Source: Prochlorococcus sp. AG-363-P19
Lineage (GTDB): Bacteria > Cyanobacteriota > Cyanobacteriia > PCC-6307 > Cyanobiaceae
Reading direction: 5' to 3'
Length of the DNA stretch: 64,000 bases
Assembly: GCA_003280055.1 (NCBI GenBank)
Contig: QCGG01000002.1
Coordinates: 62,001-126,000 of the forward strand
The position numbers and the translations under genes are program-made. The notes below the pieces were generated by a model. It saw only the letters and a list, made by a program, of their open reading frames with translations, was not told where the DNA came from and ran no database searches. Numbering within the stretch: the first letter of the stretch is position 1; each line of letters opens with the position of its first letter. Positions 40,520-49,410 of the stretch are shown here, piece after piece.

Positions 40520-41452
40520 CTAATACTTAGCAGGCAATCTAATTTTTCTAGCCAACCCAAGAAATCTTAAAAAGCGTATATGTTGCCAAGTGAGATCTAT
40601 TTGCCCTGGCTGAAGACCTTGAAGGGCCGAATTAGGAAAGGCATGATGATTGTTATGCCATCCCTCACCAAAAGTTAAAGCTGCAACCCAAGGGTTGTTC
40701 TTTGAACTATCTCCACTCTCATAGATCACACTTCCCCAGCAATGAGTTGCTGAGTTGACTAGCCATGTCACGTGATAGACAAAAACCAAGCGAAGGGGGA
40801 TTCCCCATAACACCATTGACCATCCTCCAACTCCACTAAGAGTGCCAATCCAAAAAAGCATTGCCCCTAAAGGGATCTGCAACAAAAGAAAGTTTTTATT
40901 TAACCAACGATAATAAGGATCTCTATATAAATCGCCACTTAAACGTGCGACAGCTTTCATAGCCGGGATAGGTTCAAACATCCATCCCATATGACTCCAC
41001 CAAAAACCTTTATTACTATTGTGATGATCTGCATCAGTATCAGAAAAGGTGTGATGGTGACGATGTAATCCGACCCAATCAATTGGACCGTGCTGACAAC
41101 TCAAGGCACCGCATGTAGCAAAAAAGCGCTCAAGCCATTTCGGAACTCGGAAAGCACGGTGGGAAAGAAGGCGGTGATAGCCAAGGGTCACTCCCAAACA
41201 TGCTGTGACCCAATACAAAATCAAAAAAGCTATAAAAGCCTGCAAACTCCAAAATTTAGGAATTAACGCAACGGCTGTTAATAGATGAATAGCAATCATG
41301 AATCCAACCGTTCCCCATCTTTTTTGTTCCTTTTTCCATGGCCTAGAAGTATTTCTTGACGAGGCTTGCAACTTTGCCGAATATTCAATTGCCTGTTGCG
41401 GAGCTACAGGCCTAGACAAAGGAGCTGGAGCCGCAAAAACATCCGAAGCCAT
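40520..41452 (-). CDS. Acyl-lipid fatty acid desaturase (delta-9/DesC type), intact copy
   Basis: 310-residue membrane diiron enzyme. Three histidine boxes are intact: HRLLSH at 93-98, HRHHH at 130-134 and HNNHH at 266-270. Membrane spans surround them (AIHLLTAVALIPKFW, FIAFLILYWVTAC). It inserts a cis double bond in glycerolipid-bound acyl chains using ferredoxin and O2. The frame is open to 41503 but the start MASDVFAAPAPL at 41452 is preferred. A pseudogene of the same family lies beyond the next gene (42244-43090). Confidence 0.9.
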   Translation of the reverse strand: MASDVFAAPAPLSRPVAPQQAIEYSAKLQASSRNTSRPWKKEQKRWGTVGFMIAIHLLTAVALIPKFWSLQAFIAFLILYWVTACLGVTLGYHRLLSHRAFRVPKWLERFFATCGALSCQHGPIDWVGLHRHHHTFSDTDADHHNSNKGFWWSHMGWMFEPIPAMKAVARLSGDLYRDPYYRWLNKNFLLLQIPLGAMLFWIGTLSGVGGWSMVLWGIPLRLVFVYHVTWLVNSATHCWGSVIYESGDSSKNNPWVAALTFGEGWHNNHHAFPNSALQGLQPGQIDLTWQHIRFLRFLGLARKIRLPAKY

Positions 41453-41533
41453 GAGCGATCCGCAAACTGTCAAGATATAATAATAGATCAGGATCCATAT
41501 CACTAAACCTAGAGCGATCCTGAATCTGATCCC

Positions 41534-42250
41534 TTGAGTATTGGCTTTCGCGATCGACTATCAGAGGGGCGACGAGCAATGGCCCACCTCATCCATGTTT
41601 GGCATGAGAGAAATGGTTGGTCTCACAAAGTACTTCCAGCGCTCGCAGAAGCTCTAGATCTTGGAAAAGTACATAGTTCTCAGATTTCCAATCTACGCAA
41701 TGGAAAGCTATCTTCTCCTGGCCCAGAGGTTTTTCTTGCTTTAGCGCAAGCAAATGCCGTCTTATTTGAAGGCATAGAAAACGCAAAAGGTCGCTTAGTG
41801 GAGATACACCCGGAATTACTGCAAGTACTCCAAAACGCTGCTCTTCCTTTAGAAGGAGATGATGGGCAACCATTAGGAGCTGGGACACTATTTGAAATTT
41901 TTATAGGGTTACAACCTTTACCTACTTGCTTTGACTGGTTTATTGAGGACGACGAGGCTATCGAACTAAGTGCTGCACTAGCTGATTATTTATGCGATGG
42001 CCGAACATGGCGCAATTGTCGTGACAAAGTAATGGAAGCTTATCCAATAAACAAATTATCTAGAAGAGAACGATTTGCAGAAGTCATGGCAGGAGTCAAA
42101 GACTACAGTGCAGAAGATTTAGATGGCGAATTAATTGATCTAAATACAACCCATATTGCTCTAGGTGGCAATCCACAACAAGGGGCAAATGACTTCTTAA
42201 ATAGTCTGCGTATTCGTGCAAAGAGAATTAAAAGTCAAAACTCTCATTGA
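41534..42250 (+). CDS. Hypothetical protein with helix-turn-helix-like N-terminus
   Basis: 238 residues from TTG 41534, or 223 from ATG 41579. The N-terminal part (ALDLGKVHSSQISNLRNGKL) resembles an XRE-like HTH recognition helix. The rest is helical and acidic (DWFIEDDEAIELSAALADYL, SRRERFAEVMAG). Picocyanobacterial in flavour, no known domain. It is divergent from the intact desaturase and convergent with, and overlapping by seven bases, the dead desaturase, which makes a regulatory link to fatty-acid desaturation an idea worth testing, not a claim. Confidence 0.6.
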   Translation: MSIGFRDRLSEGRRAMAHLIHVWHERNGWSHKVLPALAEALDLGKVHSSQISNLRNGKLSSPGPEVFLALAQANAVLFEGIENAKGRLVEIHPELLQVLQNAALPLEGDDGQPLGAGTLFEIFIGLQPLPTCFDWFIEDDEAIELSAALADYLCDGRTWRNCRDKVMEAYPINKLSRRERFAEVMAGVKDYSAEDLDGELIDLNTTHIALGGNPQQGANDFLNSLRIRAKRIKSQNSH

Positions 42251-43090
42251 ACATATTTAACATTACGAAGTCGATGAGCTAAGCCAAAACTCCTCAATAA
42301 TTTGATGTGTGTCTATATCAATTCAAATTCAAACCAACGCAGCCCATGATGTGCACTGTTTGGATAAACAGGATGATGATTGTGCCAACCCTCACCAAAA
42401 AAAAATGGCACCCCACCAACAATCAGTTGATAAGTCTGGCGAATCAAAGTTTCTATAGCCAAATTTATGTGTCGCGAAGTTAACAAACCAAGTTGCTGAG
42501 TAAACAATCACCATTCTCAACGTAATTCCCCATAGAGAAAGACCTATTCCATCACCTTTAACTTTCATCCACTCTCCAAACCAATAAAGAACTAATCTAA
42601 GAGGTATTTGCAACAACAAAAATCAATGATCCAGCCAACATTCAAAAGGATCCTCTAACAAGTCGCCAAAAAATTTATCACTAACACGAAGAGGTGGAAT
42701 CTCATGCAACATCCACTCACTATGACTCCACCAGAAACCACGACCAGCATCATGATGGTCATTTGGCTGATCAGAAAACTTATGGTGATGCCTATGAAGG
42801 GCAACCCATTTGACAGGACCAATCTGACAAGCTAAAGATCCCATCAAAACAAATGTTCGTTCAACCCAAACTGGGACATCAAAACTGCGATGTGCGACAA
42901 GTCTATGCAAGCCAAGCGTGACCCCTAAAACAGTTACCCAATAAAAAACAAAAACTCCTAGGGGTTGACAACTCCAAAAACGTGGCAAAAGAGCAAATGC
43001 TGCTGCAAAGTGAAGTACAAAAATAAACCCAGTTGTGCCATCCCTAAACCTTCTTTGAGAGAGAGGCAATGGTTTCCGTCGGAGCGACAT
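42244..43090 (-). pseudogene. Degraded second fatty acid desaturase (DesC-like)
   Basis: Colinear with the intact desaturase from MSLRRKPLPL at 43090 to a natural TGA at 42244-42246. Three lesions: an in-frame TGA at 42623-42625 (paralogue reads YRWLNKN), a one-base insertion in a run of nine T on the coding strand (42397-42405; eight T would restore FFFGEGW), and an in-frame TAG at 42313-42315 (paralogue TWQHIRFL). Histidine boxes one and two (HRLVAH, HRHHH) survive; the third reads HNHHP against HNNHH in the paralogue. The rest of the frame still aligns, so loss is recent. Confidence 0.85.
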
Positions 43091-43254
43091 CCCTGCCTCA
43101 AGCGAAACTCCCTAGTAATCTTTGAGGGCAATGAATATCTGAGGCCAAGACAAACCTCCTAAGTTGCACAATGCAATCAGTACGAAGCTCATGCGAGAGC
43201 AGGACTGGATAGCAACTTGAAAAATTTATCAACTACTACCCCTTAAGGCTTTTT

Positions 43255-44562
43255 GTGCAAAAACTCCCTTCAAATAAATACAACGAGCAAGTAATTGAAA
43301 CATGGGTCAACCAAGAGATATCCAATGCTTTCAAGCAAATTGAAAATTTTGCTTTAGCTAAAACTGCAGGGGTCAAGGAACACCTTGAAAGAGTTTTAAA
43401 CGCTTTCTCTTCCGAAAAAATTGGCTCTCATAATTTTTCTTCTCTTTCCGGCTATGGCCATGGAGATCACAATAGAGATTCCATAGACAGGGTATTTGCA
43501 AAAATTCTTGGGGCTGAAAAAGCAGCAGTCCGTATGCAATTCGTAAGTGGAACACACGCAATATGCAGCGCATTATTTGGCATTCTCAGGCCTGGCGACA
43601 AACTCTTATGCATAACAGGTCAGCCCTATGACACTCTTGAAGAAGTTATTGGAACCAGAGGCAAAGGCCAAGGTTCATTAATTGATTTTGGAATCTCTTA
43701 CGAAGAGATAAGTCTAAAAGATGATGGAAAAATTGACATTAAGAGTCTAAATAAAGCACTAGAAATTAATAGGAAAGTCGTTTTTATTCAACGAAGTTGT
43801 GGTTATAACTGGAGACCTTCGCTTACAATAAATTCTATCAAGAATCTATGTGAAAGGATACATAATAGGCAACCAGATTGCATTTGCTTTGTGGATAATT
43901 GCTATGGAGAATTTGTTGAGAACAGAGAACCAACTGAAGTTGGCGCAGATCTAATTGCTGGCTCTTTAATCAAAAATCTAGGTGGAACAATCACACCTAC
44001 AGGTGGCTACATTGCGGGCAGAGCAAACTTGGTTGAACAAGCCTGCTGTCGCCTAACAGCACCTGGCATAGGAAACAAAGGTGGCACAAGCTTTGATTTG
44101 AATCGGCTCGTATTGCAAGGTCTCTTCTTGTCTCCCCAAATGGTTTCAGAAGCACTGATTGGAGCCGAGCTAAGTGCAGAAGTTTTCAGATCACTCGGTT
44201 TTGATGTCAACCCAACCCCTGGAGAAAATCGAGGGGACATTATTCAAGCAGTTTGCTTAAGAAGCCCAAAAGCAATAAAAGTAGTTTGCCAAGCATTCCA
44301 AGCTTCTTCTCCGATAGGCTCATATCTTGATCCGATTCCTGCTGAGATGCCTGGTTATAACAATGATTTACTGATGGCTGGTGGAACCTTTATTGACGGA
44401 AGCACAAGTGAATTCTCTGCTGACGCTCCTCTCAAACCACCCTATAACTTATATATTCAAGGTGGAACGCATCACGCACATATCAAGATTGCTCTTAAAA
44501 AAGCATTGATTGCGCTTTTAAAAACCGATTTAATTGCGTTGCCGCCACTCTCAACCACCTAA
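43255..44562 (+). CDS. Aluminium-resistance-family PLP enzyme (methionine gamma-lyase-like)
   Basis: 435-residue fold-type I PLP protein of the family named after an aluminium resistance gene (PF06838). VSGTHAICSALFGILRPGD is the cofactor-phosphate region, Asp214 in CFVDNCYGEF contacts the ring, and the Schiff-base Lys is expected at 240 in SLIKNLGGTITPTGGYIAG. Related proteins are described as cystathionine/methionine lyase-like; the real substrate is unproven. Start GTG 43255. It runs into gcvH 20 bases later, so co-transcription is likely. Confidence 0.85.
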   Translation: MQKLPSNKYNEQVIETWVNQEISNAFKQIENFALAKTAGVKEHLERVLNAFSSEKIGSHNFSSLSGYGHGDHNRDSIDRVFAKILGAEKAAVRMQFVSGTHAICSALFGILRPGDKLLCITGQPYDTLEEVIGTRGKGQGSLIDFGISYEEISLKDDGKIDIKSLNKALEINRKVVFIQRSCGYNWRPSLTINSIKNLCERIHNRQPDCICFVDNCYGEFVENREPTEVGADLIAGSLIKNLGGTITPTGGYIAGRANLVEQACCRLTAPGIGNKGGTSFDLNRLVLQGLFLSPQMVSEALIGAELSAEVFRSLGFDVNPTPGENRGDIIQAVCLRSPKAIKVVCQAFQASSPIGSYLDPIPAEMPGYNNDLLMAGGTFIDGSTSEFSADAPLKPPYNLYIQGGTHHAHIKIALKKALIALLKTDLIALPPLSTT

Positions 44563-44581
44563 TCTTGCGTGGCCCCCAAAA

Positions 44582-44968
44582 ATGGCCTTTACTTTTCCCG
44601 AAAACTTTCGTTTTGCTGACAGCCACGAATATGCAAATCCCCAAGGGGATCTAATTCGAGTGGGGATCAGCGCCTTTGCCGTAGATCAATTAGGAGACAT
44701 AGTTTTTGTGGAGCTCCCCGAAATTGGAACCAAGCTGGTTCGTGGAAAAAGCTTTGGTTCAGTTGAATCAGTGAAAGCGGTTGAAGATATGTATTCCCCG
44801 ATCAGTGGAGAAGTCTTAGAGAGAAATGAATCGGTACTGAATAGTCCCGAAGAACTTCAAAACAGCCCACATGAGAACGGTTGGTTAATGCTCTTGCGCC
44901 CTAGTGACCCAAACCAACTTGAAGAACTGATGGATGCAACAACTTATTCGAACAAAGTCAATTCCTAA
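44582..44968 (+). CDS. gcvH: Glycine cleavage system H protein
   Basis: 128-residue lipoyl carrier that shuttles aminomethyl between P, T and L proteins. The lipoyl-Lys is Lys65 in GSVESVKAVEDMYSP. Other H-protein features: GISAFAVDQLGDIVFVELPE, GEVLERNESVLNSPEELQNSP and ENGWLMLLRPSDP. ATG at 44582 (MAFTFPENFRF) chosen over an upstream frame that overlaps the previous gene. Followed 84 bases later by gcvP. Confidence 0.96.
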   Translation: MAFTFPENFRFADSHEYANPQGDLIRVGISAFAVDQLGDIVFVELPEIGTKLVRGKSFGSVESVKAVEDMYSPISGEVLERNESVLNSPEELQNSPHENGWLMLLRPSDPNQLEELMDATTYSNKVNS

Positions 44969-45052
44969 AAAATGAAATAAAAAAGTAAAACTAATGCTTC
45001 AGATCCTTCAAAGATTTTCTAAGGTTAGAGCTTCCTTCGTTCAGCTTTAATC

Positions 45053-47995
45053 GTGCTTGAATCTCAGCCCATCGAGGCTTCAAGCATTCAGTATGCAGAG
45101 TTTCTATCAAGGCATATTGGCCCGAATGCTCAAGAACAGAAGAAAATGCTCCAAACTCTGGGGTATTCAGATCTGAAAGAGTTTGTAGCGGCAGTTATTC
45201 CTTCAGAAATTCTAGATAGAAGTCCACAAAATGCAGTTCTCCCAAAGGGATGCAGTGAATTTAAGGCTTTAGAAGAACTGAATGTAATTGCAAATGAGAA
45301 CTACACCAAACGTTCACTAATTGGACTGGGCTATTACGGCACCGCAACACCATCTCTTATTCAGCGACAAATTCTAGAGAATCCTTCTTGGTATACCGCA
45401 TATACCCCCTATCAAGCAGAGATTTCTCAAGGCAGACTCGAAGCCCTTTTTAACTTTCAAACACTAATCAGCGAATTAACAGGGCTACCTATTGCTAACG
45501 CTTCACTACTTGATGAAGGAACTGCTGCCGCTGAAGCTATGAACGTTAGTCTTGCTGTATGTAAGAACACTAATGCAAAGCGATTCTTAGTGGATAAAGA
45601 AGTTTTTCCACAGACTCTAGCTATACTCAAAACAAGAGCTGAGCCTCTAGGGATAAAAATAGAAGTTAAGGATCCTAGAAAATTTCAATTAGATCAGAAT
45701 ATTCTGGGTATTTTACTACAACTTCCTGGAAAAAATGGAGAAATATGGAACCCTCGGGAACTTATCCAAAAAATTCATGAAATTAATGCCTTAGCCATAG
45801 TTTCAATTGACCCTATGGCTCAAGTTCTACTAAGACCTATTGGAGAGCTAGATGCAGATATTGCTATAGGAAGTACTCAACGACTTGGGCTACCAATGAG
45901 CTTTGGTGGACCACACGCCGCTTTTTTTGCAACTAAAGAAAAATTCAAAAGACAAATTCCTGGAAGACTAGTTGGGAAATCGATTGATACTGATGGAAAC
46001 GATGCATTAAGGCTGGCATTACAAACAAGAGAGCAACATATTCGTCGCGATAAAGCAACAAGCAATATTTGTACGGCACAAGTCTTATTAGCCGTTATGG
46101 CCTCTTTTTATGCAATTCATCATGGATCAGAAGGCCTGAGTAGAATTGCGAAGCGCATAGTTGGTTTACGAAAACAACTTGAAATTGGCCTAAAGGAATT
46201 GGGCTACAAGTTTGAGAAAAAGATTCGCTTCGATAGTATTGATATTATTTCTTCGAATGCATCCAAAGTACACAAAAAAGCCTCTGCCGCAGGATTAAAT
46301 CTGCGAGTTTTACCTTTAGGATCAGATCCAGAATCAGCAAGTGGTTTTGGGATAACCCTTGATGAACTAAGTGACGGAAAAGAGCTCAATAAGCTTCTTA
46401 AAGTCTTAGCAGAAACAAGTCAACGACCTATTCCCCAGATCAAAAAAAGTAAAATTTCTCTAGAAGAAAATTTTGCGGGAATTCCATTAAGAATAAGACC
46501 ATGGTTGCAGCAACCTGTTTTTAATTTATATAGAAGTGAGAGCGAATTGCTTAGATATATGCAGCGATTAGTAGCAAAAGACTTTTCATTAGTCCATGGA
46601 ATGATCCCCCTTGGAAGTTGCACAATGAAGCTTAATGCCTGCTCAGAACTAAGTCCAATCAGCTGGCCAAAATTCTCTTCCCTACATCCATTCGCACCAG
46701 GATCACAGGCTTTAGGTTACAAAAAATTGACAGCAGATCTTGTAAATTGGCTGGGTTATTTAACTGGTTTTGAGGGGATTTCATTACAACCAAATGCTGG
46801 TTCTCAAGGAGAATTTGCTGGTTTACTTGTAATCCGTCAATGGCATAAATCACGAGGAGAAGATCATAGAAATATATGCTTAATACCTACAAGTGCACAT
46901 GGAACAAACCCAGCAAGCTCAGTCATGGCAGGAATGAAAGTTGTTCCAATTTCTTGTGATGATAATGGTAATATTGATATTAATGATTTAGAAAATAAAG
47001 CAAAATTATATTCTTCAAATTTAGCTGCCTTGATGGTCACCTACCCATCAACACATGGAGTTTTTGAACCACAAATTCGTAAAATTTGTCACCTAGTCCA
47101 CCTTCATGGGGGCCAGGTTTATTTAGATGGTGCAAACCTCAATGCCCAAATTGGTCTTTGCAAACCAGGAGAATATGGAGCTGATGTTTGCCATTTGAAC
47201 TTACATAAAACATTTTGCATTCCGCATGGTGGTGGTGGTCCTGGGGTTGGCCCAATAGGTGTAGCAAAACACTTGGTTCCTTTTCTACCATCTCACCCAC
47301 TAATCAAATGCAGTCATACAACAGGAATAGGTTCAATATCTGCTGCACCATGGGGAAGTGCAGGAATCCTTCCAATTAGCTGGATGTACTTAAGAATGAT
47401 GGGAGTTGAAGGATTGCGACAAGCGAGTTCGATTGCTTTGTTATCTGCCAATTACATAGCCAAAAGACTAACTCCGTATTATCCAGTTTTATTTAAAGGT
47501 ATTCACAATCTCGTGGCCCATGAATGCATTCTAGACTTACGCCTTATCAAACGAACTACTGGCGTAGAAGTGGACGATATAGCAAAACGATTAATGGACT
47601 ATGGCTTTCATGCTCCAACCGTAAGTTGGCCAGTCGCAGGAACACTCATGGTCGAACCAACAGAAAGTGAGAGCTTGCAGGAACTAGATCGATTCTGCAA
47701 TGCAATGATTTCTATTCGAAAAGAAGCACAAGATATCGAAGATGGTATTTGCGATCCAATCAACAATGTCTTGAAAAAAGCCCCACACACCATGACAACC
47801 ATTAGCTCTGAAGACTGGAATCGCCCATATTCTCGACAAGATGCAGCTTTCCCATGCAAAGAACAACTTGAAAACAAGTTTTGGCCTGCTGTTTCGAGAA
47901 TAAATAACGCCTACGGTGACAGAAATCTCATATGCACCTGTAGCTCAGTGGAAGAACTCTCAGAAATCAACACCAATAAATCAACACTGGCATAA
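45053..47995 (+). CDS. gcvP: Glycine dehydrogenase (decarboxylating), P protein
   Basis: 980-residue single-chain PLP decarboxylase, equivalent to fused P1 and P2 subunits. N-terminal [17 protein letters not shown] and [13 protein letters not shown], internal [11 protein letters not shown], second half [32 protein letters not shown], and the Schiff-base Lys in [17 protein letters not shown]. With GcvH, GcvT and lipoamide dehydrogenase it handles photorespiratory glycine. gcvT is not in the window. Start GTG 45053. Confidence 0.98.
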   Translation: MLESQPIEASSIQYAEFLSRHIGPNAQEQKKMLQTLGYSDLKEFVAAVIPSEILDRSPQNAVLPKGCSEFKALEELNVIANENYTKRSLIGLGYYGTATPSLIQRQILENPSWYTAYTPYQAEISQGRLEALFNFQTLISELTGLPIANASLLDEGTAAAEAMNVSLAVCKNTNAKRFLVDKEVFPQTLAILKTRAEPLGIKIEVKDPRKFQLDQNILGILLQLPGKNGEIWNPRELIQKIHEINALAIVSIDPMAQVLLRPIGELDADIAIGSTQRLGLPMSFGGPHAAFFATKEKFKRQIPGRLVGKSIDTDGNDALRLALQTREQHIRRDKATSNICTAQVLLAVMASFYAIHHGSEGLSRIAKRIVGLRKQLEIGLKELGYKFEKKIRFDSIDIISSNASKVHKKASAAGLNLRVLPLGSDPESASGFGITLDELSDGKELNKLLKVLAETSQRPIPQIKKSKISLEENFAGIPLRIRPWLQQPVFNLYRSESELLRYMQRLVAKDFSLVHGMIPLGSCTMKLNACSELSPISWPKFSSLHPFAPGSQALGYKKLTADLVNWLGYLTGFEGISLQPNAGSQGEFAGLLVIRQWHKSRGEDHRNICLIPTSAHGTNPASSVMAGMKVVPISCDDNGNIDINDLENKAKLYSSNLAALMVTYPSTHGVFEPQIRKICHLVHLHGGQVYLDGANLNAQIGLCKPGEYGADVCHLNLHKTFCIPHGGGGPGVGPIGVAKHLVPFLPSHPLIKCSHTTGIGSISAAPWGSAGILPISWMYLRMMGVEGLRQASSIALLSANYIAKRLTPYYPVLFKGIHNLVAHECILDLRLIKRTTGVEVDDIAKRLMDYGFHAPTVSWPVAGTLMVEPTESESLQELDRFCNAMISIRKEAQDIEDGICDPINNVLKKAPHTMTTISSEDWNRPYSRQDAAFPCKEQLENKFWPAVSRINNAYGDRNLICTCSSVEELSEINTNKSTLA

Positions 47996-48059
47996 TTGCC
48001 CGTAAAGCGGTAAATTTTCACCGAAAACCGAATTTATGGTTTAATTTCACGCTGTAAGC

Positions 48060-48081
48060 CACAATTTTGACCAGAATTGTG
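48060..48081. repeat. Seven-base inverted repeat upstream of the 48112 gene
   Basis: CACAATT at 48060-48066 and AATTGTG at 48075-48081, spaced by eight bases. It sits about 30 bases before the ATG at 48112, where it could be an operator or a 5'-UTR hairpin. A -10-like TTTAAT lies nearby around 48039-48044. Chance occurrence is not excluded. Confidence 0.3.
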
Positions 48082-48111
48082 CGCAGCTACACCACTTGCT
48101 GGGGGGACAGC

Positions 48112-48369
48112 ATGGATAGCGACATTTCACCAAACCATTGTTTTCAACTCCTCGAGAACAATGAATTATCACTTCCTTCTCTGGATGGGGGGTTGGAAGC
48201 CACTCTTCACAAAGGTGAAACATTGACAATGGAAGGCACCAATGTCATACGTGTTCCATTCGGTATAAGACAACCACAAAAGCAAAGGCCTGATAATCCT
48301 AAAAGAATGGCAACTTTAGTTTTACCTCTTCAACCACAAGACAATCCAACCCCTCCTCAAGCTGCTTAA
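48112..48369 (+). CDS. Hypothetical small soluble protein
   Basis: 85 residues from ATG 48112 (MDSDISPNHCFQLL). The middle is mixed (TLTMEGTNVIRVPFGIR), the tail polar and Pro/Gln-rich (LQPQDNPTPPQAA). A longer reading begins at TTG 48067 but the ATG is more plausible. No domain recognised. The stop is within the start of the terminator at 48359-48390. Confidence 0.55.
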   Translation: MDSDISPNHCFQLLENNELSLPSLDGGLEATLHKGETLTMEGTNVIRVPFGIRQPQKQRPDNPKRMATLVLPLQPQDNPTPPQAA

Positions 48370-48390
48370 TATTTTTAGGCAGCTTTTTTT
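48359..48390. terminator. Convergent rho-independent terminator
   Basis: AAGCTGC at 48359-48365 pairs with GCAGCTT at 48379-48385, followed by a T-run on the plus strand. It overlaps the stop codons of both convergent genes, the upstream one (TAA 48367-48369) and the downstream one (TAA at 48375-48377 on the minus strand). T-run is plus-strand only, so it is mainly for the 48112 gene. Confidence 0.7.
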
Positions 48391-48581
48391 TCAGTCATAC
48401 CTGATAGCAGCAAAATATCCACCTGTTCCTTCACAGCTTCTAGAGAACACTCCTCAACACGAAAAGGCAAAAAATTCATTGGACTTCGTTCAGGTCGAAC
48501 CAGCCAAGTGTGATTGAGCTGGGGGACGAGAAGAAATCCTCGATATCTAATAGCTGCATCATGTCCGAAGTGAAATGACAT
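48375..48581 (-). CDS. Conserved hypothetical small protein
   Basis: 68 residues from ATG 48581 (MSFHFGHDAAIRYRGFLLVP). The core RYRGFLLVPQLNHTWLVRPE has the look of a small beta domain; the tail is a helix (SLEAVKEQVDILLLSGM). Looks like a picocyanobacterial core protein though unnamed. Convergent with the 48112 gene, sharing the terminator. Confidence 0.62.
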   Translation of the reverse strand: MSFHFGHDAAIRYRGFLLVPQLNHTWLVRPERSPMNFLPFRVEECSLEAVKEQVDILLLSGMTEKKAA

Positions 48582-48710
48582 CACCAATAGAAAAGCAACT
48601 TAGAGGTACAAATATTCCAATACACAATATATAGCGTTACCTTCAAATCCTGAAATTCTTCATGATTGAAGCCGAAACTTTGTTGATGTCATGACAATGA
48701 TGTTTCTGCA

Positions 48711-48869
48711 ATGGATCATAATAATTCTCAGATTGCTATCGTCTCTTCAAGGATGAATTCCGTAATAATTAAAGCTTCACCAGTGACGCTAGATATAGAG
48801 CTTGTCGTTGACGTTCAAATAGACACTAAAAATTGGACTTCAAACATTCAAGCGTTTCCTCTGCATTAA
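48711..48869 (+). CDS. Possible 52-residue small protein
   Basis: ATG 48711 to TAA 48867-48869. Reads MDHNNSQIAIVSSRMNSVII followed by a strand-rich segment LDIELVVDVQIDTKNW. It falls in a 258-base gap and overlaps the convergent flavoprotein gene by 30 bases. No ribosome-binding site is clear, and no family is recognised; an internal ATG at 48753 would give 38 residues. Low confidence. Confidence 0.3.
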   Translation: MDHNNSQIAIVSSRMNSVIIKASPVTLDIELVVDVQIDTKNWTSNIQAFPLH

Positions 48870-49364
48870 TCGACTTAACAAATCATGTATAGATTCATCC
48901 TTTGCAGGCTTAGAGCTACTACTCATTAATTGTCGTCCAACCACTTCTGCGCCCAAATGCGTCAGCTGAATCCTTAAAGACAAAAGAAGTTCTAGACCAC
49001 CTCCACCTGAAAAACTTGCAATAGCAATGGGGCGGCCATTGAAAAGATATCGAAAATCATCTCCTTGCACAGACAGCCAAGCAATCACACTTGTTAAAAC
49101 TGGGGGAATAGAACCGTTATATTCCGGCGCACAAATCACCCAACGTTCGTAAGACAATAAATCTTGGCTCAAAGATTTAATGCCTGCTGGAATTCCTTGT
49201 GCTAAATGCGTTCTTGGGTTGTATAAAGGAAAATCTAGTTCTGTTAAATCCAACAAGTCGGGTTTTACTCCAATAGTTTTAGCAATGTGCACAAAACGTC
49301 TTGCGAGTTTTAGATTTTCTCCATTACTTGCCGTAATCACTAGGAGATCCTTAGAAGCAGTCAT
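48840..49364 (-). CDS. NADPH-dependent FMN reductase-like flavoprotein
   Basis: 174 residues of flavodoxin-like fold. LLVITASNGENLKLARRF is the phosphate loop region, DLTELDFPLYNPR the next element, and YERWVICAPEYNGSIPPVLTSVIAWLS is the NAD(P)H-dependent FMN reductase signature (PEYNGSIP). The C-terminus has LGAEVVGRQLMSSSS. ATG at 49364. It lies 46 bases downstream of flv1 in the same direction, so it may support flavin supply or electron transfer to the flavodiiron pair; this is inference. Confidence 0.85.
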   Translation of the reverse strand: MTASKDLLVITASNGENLKLARRFVHIAKTIGVKPDLLDLTELDFPLYNPRTHLAQGIPAGIKSLSQDLLSYERWVICAPEYNGSIPPVLTSVIAWLSVQGDDFRYLFNGRPIAIASFSGGGGLELLLSLRIQLTHLGAEVVGRQLMSSSSKPAKDESIHDLLSRLMQRKRLNV

Positions 49365-49410
49365 AGAAAATTAATCAAAAAAGAAATGCTTGTTCTAGAG
49401 AAACTTAGAA

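Noticed and set aside
44969-45052. Possible glycine riboswitch before gcvP
   Set aside because: Only 84 bases, no conserved riboswitch core was recognisable.
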